DNA of 21,321 bases from a virus. Numbering within the stretch: position 1 is the first letter of the stretch; each line of letters opens with the position of its first letter. Below the pieces are notes generated by a model. That model did not search any database, was not told where the DNA came from, and was given only the letters and a program-made list of their open reading frames with translations. Shown here in pieces: positions 1 to 6,260 of this stretch. The stretch spans positions 1 through 21,321 of IMG/VR virus record IMGVR_UViG_3300020005_000028. One strand, 5' to 3'. The translations under genes and the position numbers were made by a program.

Positions 1-895
1 CGATAATTCGCGTCATGTCATCCAGTGGAATCTTTGAGTGAATGTCACCCATCTTATTGTCCAGAGTATGGACTTCAATCTTCGTGTTGTAGAGGAAGAG
101 AACGTTTCCGCTATTCTCTTCACCAGGACCAGCAGATTCGAGATGCTCCTTGAGAGCCTCGACCTGTTGCTTTGTAAGAGTCTTATCCGATGTAACCACA
201 TACTTAATATTTGGATGTCCGGAAGCTGTGTCAAGCGCACGCTGCATCAGACACTTGATAATCATCAAAGGAATCATCAGCGACTCAATAGCCGCCGGAG
301 ACTTATTATATTCAATCAGACCGGAGAGACTAGGAAAAGAGATCTCAGCAGCATAAGCTTCTCCAGGGGAAGCTTTGCGCTTCGAAGGATACCTCTGCTC
401 TTGTTGCGTCCCTTCACCATAGACATAGGTATCAATGGTGCCGCGCGTATTCGGAATCCCCTTCATATACTTGGTAGCGAGAGGATAGATCGCGTTCGGA
501 AGTCCGCCTGTGCCTATACCCACCTTGAAATGAACACGAGAATAGAGCATCAAATTCATTGTCATCCAATAGCGCAGATTCTCCGGAGTAAAGTTATCAT
601 TCGGAGACTTGAGAAGGCTATTGATTGCCTTGATCTTCGCGGGAGGAGCCTGCTCACTCTTTGGAACATCCGGATCAGGCACACAGAACCAAGGAATAGC
701 CTGGGCGCTCGAGGCGACAAGGTGCGTCACACGATACAATTGAGGAATGCTGCGCTGCGCCTCTTCGGCTCCCATGATCGCCGCGGAAGATACAAGACGA
801 ATCGGCTGACCAGAGATCGTGAAGATCGGGCTTACCGGTTCCTCGACAGCTTCCCGCTTCGGAGGCTTCTTAACTAACTGGTTGAAAGGCCACAT
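1..895 (-). CDS. Phage portal protein (HK97-like), 3' end cut by window edge
   Basis: Portal proteins form the dodecameric ring at the head vertex through which DNA enters and leaves. The reading frame is open on the minus strand from an ATG at 895 to the left edge, giving 298 residues, with the C-terminal part missing. The protein starts MWPFNQLVKK and has the usual portal N-terminal features: a run ending SIPQLYRVTHLVASSAQAIP, where successive helices set up the wing domain, then a central part around DNFTPENLRYWMTMNLM. The start codon touches the stop of the upstream small gene (TAG then ATG), so translation is probably coupled. Position directly after terL fits the standard packaging order. 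Assignment to the HK97-type portal family rests on reading the residues and on gene order, not on a search. Confidence 0.82.
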   Translation of the reverse strand, partial: MWPFNQLVKKPPKREAVEEPVSPIFTISGQPIRLVSSAAIMGAEEAQRSIPQLYRVTHLVASSAQAIPWFCVPDPDVPKSEQAPPAKIKAINSLLKSPNDNFTPENLRYWMTMNLMLYSRVHFKVGIGTGGLPNAIYPLATKYMKGIPNTRGTIDTYVYGEGTQQEQRYPSKRKASPGEAYAAEISFPSLSGLIEYNKSPAAIESLMIPLMIIKCLMQRALDTASGHPNIKYVVTSDKTLTKQQVEALKEHLESAGPGEENSGNVLFLYNTKIEVHTLDNKMGDIHSKIPLDDMTRII

Positions 896-1099
896 CTAGA
901 CTTTGCGCCTTCCTGAGGAAGTCACTGGAGATTGGGTCTGAGAAGAAGTAGTGCGGGCCTGGAGTGACTTACTCTTAATGCTCACGGTCCCCTCCGCAGG
1001 ACGTTGATTCGGAACATGAGAAACACTCATGCTTCTATGACGCTGTCCAGTAGCGTAACTAGAACCTGAAGAAAAACTTTTGCCGCAATTGCATCCCAC
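896..1099 (-). CDS. Small Cys-rich, Ser/Thr-rich protein between terL and portal
   Basis: This 67-residue protein begins MGCNCGKSFSSG and is then rich in Ser, Thr, Arg and Gln, with no hydrophobic core visible. It appears to start at GTG (1097-1099), supported by AGGAG nine bases upstream; no ATG fits as well. Small proteins with an MxCxCGK-type N-terminus are common next to portal genes in phages, but their role is unknown to me. A metal-binding CxC or a disordered head-associated peptide are both possible. The stop is immediately followed by the portal ATG, and the gene starts 21 bases after the terL stop, so it belongs to the packaging operon. Confidence 0.65.
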   Translation of the reverse strand: MGCNCGKSFSSGSSYATGQRHRSMSVSHVPNQRPAEGTVSIKSKSLQARTTSSQTQSPVTSSGRRKV

Positions 1100-1119
1100 G
1101 ATCAGATACTCCTATGTGA

Positions 1120-2388
1120 TTACCAAAGCTTCACAACGCCGCCGAAAGGATCGTCATCGTTCGAAGGATTCGTGATGGCGTCCTCTAGCGCATAACGAGA
1201 AGAATCCCATCCATGGTTATTAGCGTCGACTGGGATTCTGCCTGGCAAGACCTTACCGGATAGTTTATCCGTCATAAACGAGTAGAGCCGCGCCTCATCG
1301 CGCATTTGCTCGCATTGCGGATGGATGACGATCTTGTATCCCGACATGAAGTTGATGCCGGACTTAACGGAACCTGGACCCTTCTGGGCTCCGACGATGT
1401 TGGGAAAGCCCCGCGCATTAAGAAATTCAATTGTTCCAGGTTGGCTTGAGTCTGCCTTGACGAGATCATAGTCGGAGTCGACCACAGAGCGGATAAGTGT
1501 GGGAAGCTGATCCATGGGAACACGACCAGTACCCTCCGCTGCGATGTAGATCGTCTTAATTGCCTCGATCAAGTAGAGCTTGACAATGAACGACGGATCC
1601 GTTCCGAAGCCGAAGTCCAGCCCATACCGGGGCGGGCAATCAAGCGGTACAGGAACGATACCAGTAGTGCAGTTCGGGAAGACCTTGGAGTCAGCGGCTG
1701 TATCGTATCCGCCTTCCCAAACATGCTTATACCGTTCGAAATTGCCCTTTCGGAGCGTCTCTCGCTCCTCAGGTAGCTCCGTCTGGTAGAAGTAAGGGTT
1801 GTCCGCGCACTCAACGAACGTCACAAGGGAGCGCGGCGGAGGGCCCTCTTTCGTGTTCCTGAAATAGTAATCTACAGGATCGGAGGGCTTCTCAGGATTC
1901 CACGTCCAGATGAAGAACGAACCGGGGCTGCGTACCGTAGGGAGCAGCACTTCCATTGACTTAGCTCGGATGGTGCGGGCTTCTTCTACCCAAACGATAT
2001 CTGCACCTTCAAGCGAGCGAATCGAATCAATGTTGCGCTCGAGACCTACGAAGCTGAACTCGGACTTCGTTTCGACGTGAGTGATATACTGATCCGTTAC
2101 CTTGTAGTGTCCGCCAAAGCCAAGAGAAAGAATTCTCTTTTCGATAAGCGCCTTGGAGGAGTCACGGATAGAATTTTGGAATTGCCTGGCGCACACTATC
2201 TTCTTCATCTCCTGACCGCCAACCACAGTCAGAAAGGAAGCGACGCTCCAGGACTTAGCAGAACCTCGGCCACCATATAGAGCGTGATGACGAGCAGGAG
2301 TCCAAAGATTCTGAACAAACTTCGCTCCCAGGTGGAGATCGAGCTGGGACTTGCGCCCTTGCGTCTGAGGGTAATCAAGGACACTCAT
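1120..2388 (-). CDS. terL: Terminase large subunit (ATPase and nuclease), Terminase_3-like
   Basis: TerL is the DNA-packaging motor: it cuts concatemeric phage DNA and pumps it into the prohead through the portal. The chosen start is the ATG at 2388 (protein MSVLDYPQTQ, 422 residues), because the frame upstream overlaps another gene and this ATG lies just after that gene's TGA. Walker A is GGRGSAKS at residues 39-46, Walker B with catalytic Glu is VWVEEA at about 132-137. The C-terminal RNase H-like nuclease shows its three acidic sites: D258 in GLDFGFGTDP, D313 in KADSSQPG, and D395 in NHGWDSSRYAL. Length is normal for the family. Walker A has Ala in place of the more common Gly in GSGKS. 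Start-site ribosome binding is weak, so coupling to the upstream gene is likely. Confidence 0.95.
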   Translation of the reverse strand: MSVLDYPQTQGRKSQLDLHLGAKFVQNLWTPARHHALYGGRGSAKSWSVASFLTVVGGQEMKKIVCARQFQNSIRDSSKALIEKRILSLGFGGHYKVTDQYITHVETKSEFSFVGLERNIDSIRSLEGADIVWVEEARTIRAKSMEVLLPTVRSPGSFFIWTWNPEKPSDPVDYYFRNTKEGPPPRSLVTFVECADNPYFYQTELPEERETLRKGNFERYKHVWEGGYDTAADSKVFPNCTTGIVPVPLDCPPRYGLDFGFGTDPSFIVKLYLIEAIKTIYIAAEGTGRVPMDQLPTLIRSVVDSDYDLVKADSSQPGTIEFLNARGFPNIVGAQKGPGSVKSGINFMSGYKIVIHPQCEQMRDEARLYSFMTDKLSGKVLPGRIPVDANNHGWDSSRYALEDAITNPSNDDDPFGGVVKLW

Positions 2389-2390
2389 TA

Positions 2391-2699
2391 TCAGGTAACC
2401 AGCGCCACGAGGATAGTCAATACCATACCTACAGGGATGCCGAAGAGAACCCCGAGGGTCAGACCTCGGAAAAGAAGGCAACACGGACAGTCGGTAAACA
2501 GATACTGAGTAAGACGGGACGTCCAATGCTCAGGTGTCTGACACCAATTAGGGAGGAGATGGTGACTCGCGTAAGCAAAAAGGTTGGAGACGGCGTTGTC
2601 CTCCCACTCGACAGGTGTGTCGGGTTTGGAGGGATCTGCTTGAGGGAGATCACCAGGACGGAATTTCAAAGGAAATGGTGACTCGTTACGCCGCGTCAT
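2391..2699 (-). CDS. Small membrane protein between small-terminase-like gene and terL
   Basis: This 102-residue protein has a polar N-terminal half and one strong hydrophobic segment at the C-terminus (about residues 79-102, GLTLGVLFGIPVGMVLTILV), preceded by a Cys cluster (DCPCCLLF). It is probably a single-pass membrane protein with its bulk in the cytoplasm. The start overlaps the end of the upstream gene by 14 bases, and its TGA lies two bases before the terL ATG, so it fits the operon exactly. I do not recognise a family. Holin-like or membrane-anchoring roles are possible but not supported beyond the single hydrophobic segment. Confidence 0.6.
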   Translation of the reverse strand: MTRRNESPFPLKFRPGDLPQADPSKPDTPVEWEDNAVSNLFAYASHHLLPNWCQTPEHWTSRLTQYLFTDCPCCLLFRGLTLGVLFGIPVGMVLTILVALVT

Positions 2700-3186
2700 C
2701 TGGGAGCGAGACGGGCACGGGGTTGTTCAATACATCCTCGATTGTCTGGACAGATGCATTGTCAGATGTATCGAGGTGCAGATCGCTTACGTCATTCGCT
2801 GGCTTGCTGTGGGTGCCATCGATTGTCTTCAGAGGATCAAACGCCTGCGGGGGCATGTACCGATCGGACGGGACCGACACGATGTTCACATGCTCGATCA
2901 CGTTGATCGTGGACTTGCTGTCAATCTGGAGAGGTAAGACCTTGGCAATAACCTGAAGGTACTGCTTCGGGAAGGTGCTCGCTGCGTATTTCAAGTAACC
3001 AAGAAGCCCATCACGACCTGAACCATCCATCCCGATCGCCGCTGCCGCATCAAGAATAAGTGTGCGCAGGTCAGCGTGTTGGTCGGTCGAGAGCTGGTTG
3101 CCGAGGTGAACCTTCTGCAACTCCGCAGTCATATTGATCGGAGTGAGATTCACTTGAACAGGGGATTGGGTTGGGGACTGGACCAT
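2686..3186 (-). CDS. Putative terminase small subunit-like protein
   Basis: This 166-residue protein has a core at about residues 55-110 with GMDGSGRDGLLGYLKYAAST followed by a segment ending in IAKVLPLQIDSK. The pattern G-hhGYL-x3-A-x4-P-x4-hhxKhLPLQ recurs in phage proteins encoded just before terL and commonly annotated as small terminase or DNA-packaging proteins. The N-terminal 20 residues and C-terminal tail are polar. If so it would recognise phage DNA and recruit TerL. The start is uncertain: ATG 3186 has no clear Shine-Dalgarno sequence, and another in-frame Met lies at about residue 19. The gene is the first of the leftward packaging operon and follows an intrinsic terminator by about 15 bases. 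Confidence 0.6.
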   Translation of the reverse strand: MVQSPTQSPVQVNLTPINMTAELQKVHLGNQLSTDQHADLRTLILDAAAAIGMDGSGRDGLLGYLKYAASTFPKQYLQVIAKVLPLQIDSKSTINVIEHVNIVSVPSDRYMPPQAFDPLKTIDGTHSKPANDVSDLHLDTSDNASVQTIEDVLNNPVPVSLPDDAA

Positions 3187-3201
3187 GCTGATATATAGTC
3201 A

Positions 3202-3242
3202 TAAAAAAGACTGGGCTGGCCAGGGGACCAAACCCAGTCTTT
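3202..3242 (-). terminator. Intrinsic terminator just upstream of the packaging operon
   Basis: On the minus strand a perfect 10-bp stem (AAAGACTGGG, positions 3242-3233, with CCCAGTCTTT, 3215-3206) encloses a 17-base loop and is followed by six T. The first packaging gene starts at 3186, only about 15 bases beyond the T-run. A terminator at this place must either end an upstream leader transcript or act as an attenuator for the packaging genes. Confidence 0.8.
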
Positions 3243-3551
3243 GAAGTAGAAGACGGCGAACCTAGAGGTCGAATCCCAGTCAACGCCTACGCAACGGGTA
3301 CCCAAATCTAGGAGGGGCGCCAAGGCACCCCTCCAACTCGATCCAGAAGGACAAGAAGGGGGTCCATCCTATCTCATCCAGACCAAGTCTACAAGTGCTC
3401 ATGACCTTAACCGCGTCTCTGGGATAGAGATCCCGAGGGATCCTTTGGAGCCCAGAAACCAAGCGATGTGTGAAAGGGGTCCACCAAGCATCGCAGAGCA
3501 GTATGAAAGGCCGTAACGTGAAGCTTGCGGCTGACTCACGTAGAGCACTTA
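3203..3551 (-). ncRNA. Candidate leader RNA between promoter and terminator
   Basis: Between the leftward promoter at 3557-3585 and the terminator at 3202-3242 lie about 345 bases with no credible gene. The minus-strand transcript contains several strong hairpins. The best is at 3311-3334, a 10-bp stem of GGAGGGGTGC with GCGCCCCTCC and a CTTG loop. Others are an ACGTGA/TCACGT pair near 3515-3541 and GATCCC/GGGATC near 3428-3441. The layout resembles the lambda late promoter, short 6S RNA and tR' terminator, but no family match is claimed. It could also simply be an untranslated leader. Confidence 0.35.
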
Positions 3552-3556
3552 CAGGG

Positions 3557-3585
3557 AGCGTAACACAGACGCATTGACGATGCAA
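3557..3585 (-). promoter_or_regulatory. Leftward sigma-70-like promoter for leader and packaging operon
   Basis: On the minus strand: -35 TTGCAT (3585-3580, followed by C), a 17-base spacer, and -10 TACGCT (3562-3557) preceded by TGT as an extended -10. The design matches the other TTGCATC promoters of this window. Expected transcription start is near 3550. Confidence 0.55.
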
Positions 3586-3599
3586 GTGGAAAATTGCCA

Positions 3600-4164
3600 C
3601 CCCAAATGTTGCTGGACTTTCAATGAGATATCTCCATTTGTCCTAATTTGTACCACAGTTCCTACAACACCACAAAAGAGGCCAGCTGTGACTTCCGCTT
3701 TCGATCCCAAACACAAGTCATGTGAGTTATGAGTCTGAAGGTGGATATGGTGAGAGATCATCACCGAGATCTCCGAAAGGAAACAATAGGCATAGGAGTG
3801 GGGAGGTTGTCTAGGGATGGAGTCAGGGAGGGGATTGTTCCCGTTGAAAAGATGGGGGTGGGAGGGATGTTCGTGGGGTCGTTGCATAGGACGGAGTTTT
3901 GGGGAACGAGGAATAACGTAGTCTACTCTTAAATTTGGATCGGGAATCGGAAAGAAGAGAAATGAAGGGAGTACAGGCAACACCACATGGGACCGAGTTC
4001 GTGCGGGGCCGCGACGGATAGGAACGGAAGTAGTTGGACAATAGAGAAGAGGATGGTCGAGGGAAAGGGGGAGGGTGTCGCGTGGGTGACAACGTAAGAT
4101 AAGGAAGCGGGGGTTGGGGTTGGGGTCTGTCTGCATGGACGGAGCCTTCTGGGTTGTCGTTGTA
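3600..4164. other. Gene-poor purine-rich stretch with G-tract clusters
   Basis: I see no gene here that I can support. From about 3720 to 4130 the plus strand is strongly purine-rich and carries closely spaced G-tracts. At 3854-3879 there are four tracts separated by 1, 1 and 8 bases, a canonical G-quadruplex pattern; at 4109-4125 there are tracts of 5, 4 and 4 G separated by TT. The long open frame on the minus strand (3549-4208) has a Pro/Ser/Arg-rich composition expected from a pyrimidine-rich strand and no family resemblance. Confidence 0.5.
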
Positions 4165-4307
4165 GATGACCGATTTAGTTTTAGCGCCGCGCGAGAAGTG
4201 AAAATCAAAGAGAGGAATTTTAGGGGTGAAGATATTTAGAGGACCGAATCAAAAATCGGGAAACGCGGTGCGTGAGTTTGGAGGACCGATTAGTTTTTCG
4301 GGAAACG
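4165..4307. repeat. Three imperfect direct repeats, two of them 42 bases apart
   Basis: Copies begin at 4165 (partial), 4239 and 4281. The last two share GAGGACCGA, an A/T-rich centre and TCGGGAAACG, about 27 bases each, repeated with a 42-base period; the first shares GAtGACCGATTTAGTTTT. In each complete copy CCGA and TCGG flank the A/T centre, so each unit is also a short dyad. The repeats lie between the packaging operon and the rightward cassette. They could be protein-binding sites, for example for terminase or a replication protein; nothing in the sequence decides this. Confidence 0.6.
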
Positions 4308-4394
4308 TGCGAACGACCTGCCGCCTCGACGACGCGATTCTCCGGTTTTGGTTTTCACCCCGGGGGGTGCATACCTGCTATGCGTTAGGCGCCG

Positions 4395-4423
4395 TTGCAT
4401 CTTAGGCGTGCATGTCGCATATA
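4395..4423 (+). promoter_or_regulatory. Candidate promoter of the 4500-5307 cassette
   Basis: TTGCAT at 4395-4400 (followed by C) and CATATA at 4418-4423, spaced by 17 bases. The -35 matches the window's recurrent promoter type but the -10 is weaker and lacks the TGC extension. The predicted start near 4430 leaves a leader of about 70 bases before the ATG at 4500. Confidence 0.35.
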
Positions 4424-4499
4424 CAGGGGGAAGCAGCGTTGTTGCTGCTTCCGCGTCTCGCATAAGCAAGCGCGTCAAATCTCACCTGGAGTTATCGCT

Positions 4500-4889
4500 A
4501 TGTCTCGTCGTAATCGCAAGTCGCAGTCCGTCACTGTCGCCACCCCTGTGGTGGAGTCCGAAGTGTCCACCGCTGTTGTTGAAACGGTGGAAAACCCTGC
4601 TGCTGTCGTTGACACTGCAGAAGCCCCCGTCGCGCCCGTTGAAGCCGCTGCTGCGCCCGCGGAAGCTGCTGTCGCTGCGGACACGCCCGTTGCAGTTGCC
4701 AAGACCAAGAAGTACCCCCGCGTCGGGGGCAAGTGTTGGCAGGTGTGGAACGCCTGCGACGAACTGGTCGCCGCCGGTACTCACCCGACTGTCAAGCACC
4801 TGCGCGATCACGCAGTCGCCAACAACTGGAACGTGTCCAACGCCTCGCAGGAGTTCTACGCCTGGCGCAAGTATCACGGTCGCGTCTAA
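4500..4889 (+). CDS. Ala/Pro-rich protein with C-terminal basic, possibly DNA-binding domain
   Basis: This 129-residue protein has a short basic N-terminus (MSRRNRKSQ), an Ala/Val/Glu/Pro-rich linker (about residues 10-68) that looks disordered, and a compact C-terminal domain (about 69-129). The latter contains YPRVGGKCWQVWNACDEL, then THPTVKHLRDHAVANNWNVS and a final EFYAWRKYHGRV. The helix, turn and helix spacing and the basic aromatic end suggest nucleic-acid binding, but I cannot name a family. The start at 4500 is preferred over an upstream in-frame codon because TGGAG lies nine bases before it. The gene is followed by a strong terminator. Its GC-rich Ala codons differ from the neighbouring phage genes. 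Confidence 0.75.
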   Translation: MSRRNRKSQSVTVATPVVESEVSTAVVETVENPAAVVDTAEAPVAPVEAAAAPAEAAVAADTPVAVAKTKKYPRVGGKCWQVWNACDELVAAGTHPTVKHLRDHAVANNWNVSNASQEFYAWRKYHGRV

Positions 4890-4907
4890 GCAACACGCCT
4901 AGTCTCA

Positions 4908-4938
4908 GGGGACACGCATTCCGCGTGTCCCCTTTTTT
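4908..4938 (+). terminator. Intrinsic terminator after the Ala-rich gene
   Basis: A perfect 10-bp stem (GGGGACACGC 4908-4917 with GCGTGTCCCC 4923-4932), a five-base loop and six T. It lies between the gene ending at 4889 and the gene starting at 4961, so the downstream pair is either expressed by read-through or has its own unseen promoter. Confidence 0.9.
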
Positions 4939-4960
4939 GCATATCAGAGGAGCTACTTCT

Positions 4961-5173
4961 ATGAGGCAATACGCCCTTCGCGCTTTCGCGCTACTCGCAG
5001 CCGCTTGCGCTGCTTCGGCCGTCGCTGCTACTGAGTTGACGGTCATTCGCACCGATAAAGAGTACGCTGCCTGCCTGGAACAGCTTATCGCCAAGCGAGG
5101 CCTGCGCTACGCGGTGGATCACGCTGGGTCGACAAGCTGCGACCGTCGGGTTCGCATTGGTGGTCGCCGATGA
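4961..5173 (+). CDS. Small secreted or periplasmic protein with signal peptide
   Basis: This 70-residue protein starts at 4961 with AGAGGAG upstream. The N-terminus, basic MRQYALR then a hydrophobic Ala-rich run (about residues 8-22, FALLAAACAASAVAA), is a typical Sec signal peptide with an AxA-type cleavage site near residue 23. The mature part is about 47 residues with two Cys (YAACLEQ and STSCDRR) that could form a disulfide in the periplasm, and an Arg-rich end. I do not recognise the family. The stop overlaps the next gene's start (ATGA). A lysis accessory or envelope-modifying role is possible for a small secreted phage protein but is not shown. Confidence 0.7.
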   Translation: MRQYALRAFALLAAACAASAVAATELTVIRTDKEYAACLEQLIAKRGLRYAVDHAGSTSCDRRVRIGGRR

Positions 5174-5307
5174 GCCACATACCGGTGTTCGCTAGCAACC
5201 TCAACGAGCTGATTACGCTCGCGGGTCTTGCATCGGTGACAACGATCGCCGCAAACCTTCTGACAGTAGTCGGGCTGCTCGCCGTTCTGCGAAAAGCTCG
5301 CCGTTAG
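5170..5307 (+). CDS. 45-residue single-pass membrane peptide
   Basis: ATG at 5170 overlaps the upstream stop in an ATGA arrangement, and the frame ends at TAG 5307. The protein begins MSHIPVFASNLNELITLAGL, carries a hydrophobic segment at about residues 16-39, and ends with the basic tail LRKARR, consistent with an N-out, C-in single-pass helix. A terminator follows at 5323. The overlap with the secreted gene suggests that the two act together at the envelope. Nothing identifies a specific function; a small holin-like or toxin-like peptide is conceivable. Confidence 0.65.
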   Translation: MSHIPVFASNLNELITLAGLASVTTIAANLLTVVGLLAVLRKARR

Positions 5308-5322
5308 ACGACGTCTCCAGAA

Positions 5323-5349
5323 GCGGCCCCCGAAAGGGGGTCGCTTTTT
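5323..5349 (+). terminator. Intrinsic terminator closing the 4500-5307 cassette
   Basis: A nine-pair stem (GCGGCCCCC 5323-5331 with GGGGGTCGC 5336-5344, one G-T wobble), a GAAA tetraloop and five T. It lies 15 bases after the stop of the last cassette gene. Confidence 0.9.
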
Positions 5350-5439
5350 CGTGACTGTGTCGTATCAAATCAACTCAAGAAAATCTCGAGATCAGATCCT
5401 CGAAATCCCGAGGTTGAGTTTCGAGAAGCTTGAGGATGA

Positions 5440-5492
5440 GACGACGACATGATATATATTTTTGGTCGACGACGACGCACGTATATATTTGG
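5440..5492. repeat. 28-base tandem repeat, two copies
   Basis: GACGACGAC at 5440-5448 and again at 5468-5476 is each followed by an A/T stretch (ATATATATT or TATATATT) and TTGGT. The period is 28 bases. The segment lies at the left edge of the repeat-rich noncoding region, next to further TCGAG-containing sequence at 5385-5430. Confidence 0.6.
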
Positions 5493-5520
5493 TGCGCGCG
5501 CTTCGAAAGAAGGGCGCTAG

Positions 5521-5588
5521 CTCGCAAGCCTGAGTCGAACAGGTCTCAGCATTGGAGGTACTGGTGCTTCCGTTACACTAAATGCGAG
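5521..5588 (-). tRNA. Degenerate tRNA-Gly(TCC)-like sequence
   Basis: On the minus strand the 68 bases can fold as a cloverleaf. The acceptor is CTCGCAT with TTGCGAG (six pairs, one mismatch). The D-arm has a GTG/CAC stem and GG in the loop. The anticodon arm is CAGTA/TGCTG with loop CCTCCAA, giving anticodon TCC at 5556-5554. The T-arm is CCTG/CAGG with a TTCGACT loop. Defects are a C at position 33 where U is expected, a short variable region, short D and T stems, a total length below normal, and no encoded CCA. It may be a decayed or divergent phage tRNA, or a chance likeness. A leftward promoter at 5967-5995 could transcribe it. Confidence 0.4.
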
Positions 5589-5797
5589 GTGAGAGTTTCT
5601 TTGAACGCCACACTGGACGAAATCCTCCGGCCGCTGCTCTCGCGTTCCCTTATGGAACTGTGGATTGCTCTGTCCTGGAGATGTCCCCGTGCTATTGGTC
5701 TCAGTATCAGAAGAGGCAGATAGCCCTGCCTAGGCTTTGTGCCTGAACGAACTTTCCACAATGAGAGACAGCGCAGCACGCAGACGATCGAGAAAAG

Positions 5798-5899
5798 ACT
5801 CGACCGACAGAAGACTCGAGCCGAAGAATCACTCGGTCAGAAGACTCGGCCGAGAACTCGAGCCCCCAATGTAACTCGAGGACTCGAGCTCCTTACTCG
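5798..5899. repeat. Array of ACTCG boxes (iteron-like), eight copies
   Basis: ACTCG occurs at 5798, 5814, 5831, 5844, 5856, 5874, 5882 and 5895, usually within a longer AGACTCGACC or AACTCGAG context and mostly 12-18 bases apart. Two more copies lie at 6038 and 6079. The same box forms a second array at 10879-10967. The spacing is irregular enough that this is not a simple tandem duplication. It looks like a set of binding sites for one protein, as at replication origins or partition sites. Confidence 0.6.
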
Positions 5900-5966
5900 A
5901 CCGGTCTCAGGCTCATGGAGCACTGGCCTCTCCCGTCGGAAAGACTGATGACGCACTCCATGCAGT

Positions 5967-5995
5967 ACCGTAGCATAGAACTTTGCGGGATGCAA
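5967..5995 (-). promoter_or_regulatory. Leftward promoter of the TTGCATC type
   Basis: On the minus strand: TTGCAT at 5995-5990 (followed by C), a 17-base spacer ending TGC, and -10 TACGGT at 5972-5967. It points into the ACTCG array and the tRNA-like sequence, where no gene is visible, so its product would be an untranslated RNA or an antisense transcript of the cassette at 4500-5307. A transcription-primed origin is another reading. Confidence 0.5.
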
Positions 5996-6260
5996 ATGAT
6001 TTTTTATTCAGGCGAAAGTTGGCCTAGGGGTAAATAGACTCGACCAAGAATACAGAAAAGTAAGAGATAAGCGAGATAACTCGAGGAAGATTCGCAAATT
6101 ATTGGGGAATTAGTGATGATTATTAAGATTTTTGACCGCTAAGTGGTTGTTTTCATTAAATAAATATATAATAGAATATATAGAATAATAGTAATAGTAT
6201 AGAGAGAGGTCATCTACTTTTCAACTAATCTTACGAGAGGCCACTTGACAACCTTTTACA
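5996..6260. other. AT-rich tract, candidate DNA unwinding element or origin
   Basis: No gene is visible. Base composition becomes very AT-rich from about 6085, with an almost pure A/T core at 6151-6201. ACTCG boxes flank it at 6038 and 6079, and the repeated GAGAGGTCA and GAGAGGCCA words follow near 6205 and 6235. TTGACCGCTAA at 6132-6142 recurs exactly in the promoter before the primase gene (12628-12638). Protein-binding boxes next to an AT-rich tract at the divergence of two transcription directions is the usual build of a replication origin. This is inference. Confidence 0.4.

Noticed and set aside
38-877. Plus-strand frame of 279 codons opposite the portal gene
   Set aside because: It is the antisense shadow of the portal gene, which has clear portal residues and coupled start.
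3255-3300. tRNA T-loop-like sequence in the leader (GGTCGAATCCC on plus)
   Set aside because: The flanking bases do not form a T stem, and no anticodon or acceptor arm can be drawn.
3280-3600. Open minus-strand frame of 106 codons
   Set aside because: It begins upstream of the predicted transcript start, has no ribosome-binding site, covers the hairpin-rich leader and shows no protein-like pattern.
3549-4208. Open minus-strand frame of 219 codons
   Set aside because: The Pro/Ser/His-rich composition follows from a pyrimidine-rich strand; no start signal, family pattern or operon fit.
5798-5899. CRISPR array reading of the ACTCG boxes
   Set aside because: The repeated unit is only five to ten bases with spacers under 15 bases; neither size fits a CRISPR array, and no cas operon is near. 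The Cas4-like gene is a typical phage nuclease.
5881-5960. Second possible tRNA on the minus strand sharing GAGACCGG-like words with the tRNA-Gly candidate
   Set aside because: No acceptable T-arm or acceptor stem; the likeness reduces to short shared words.
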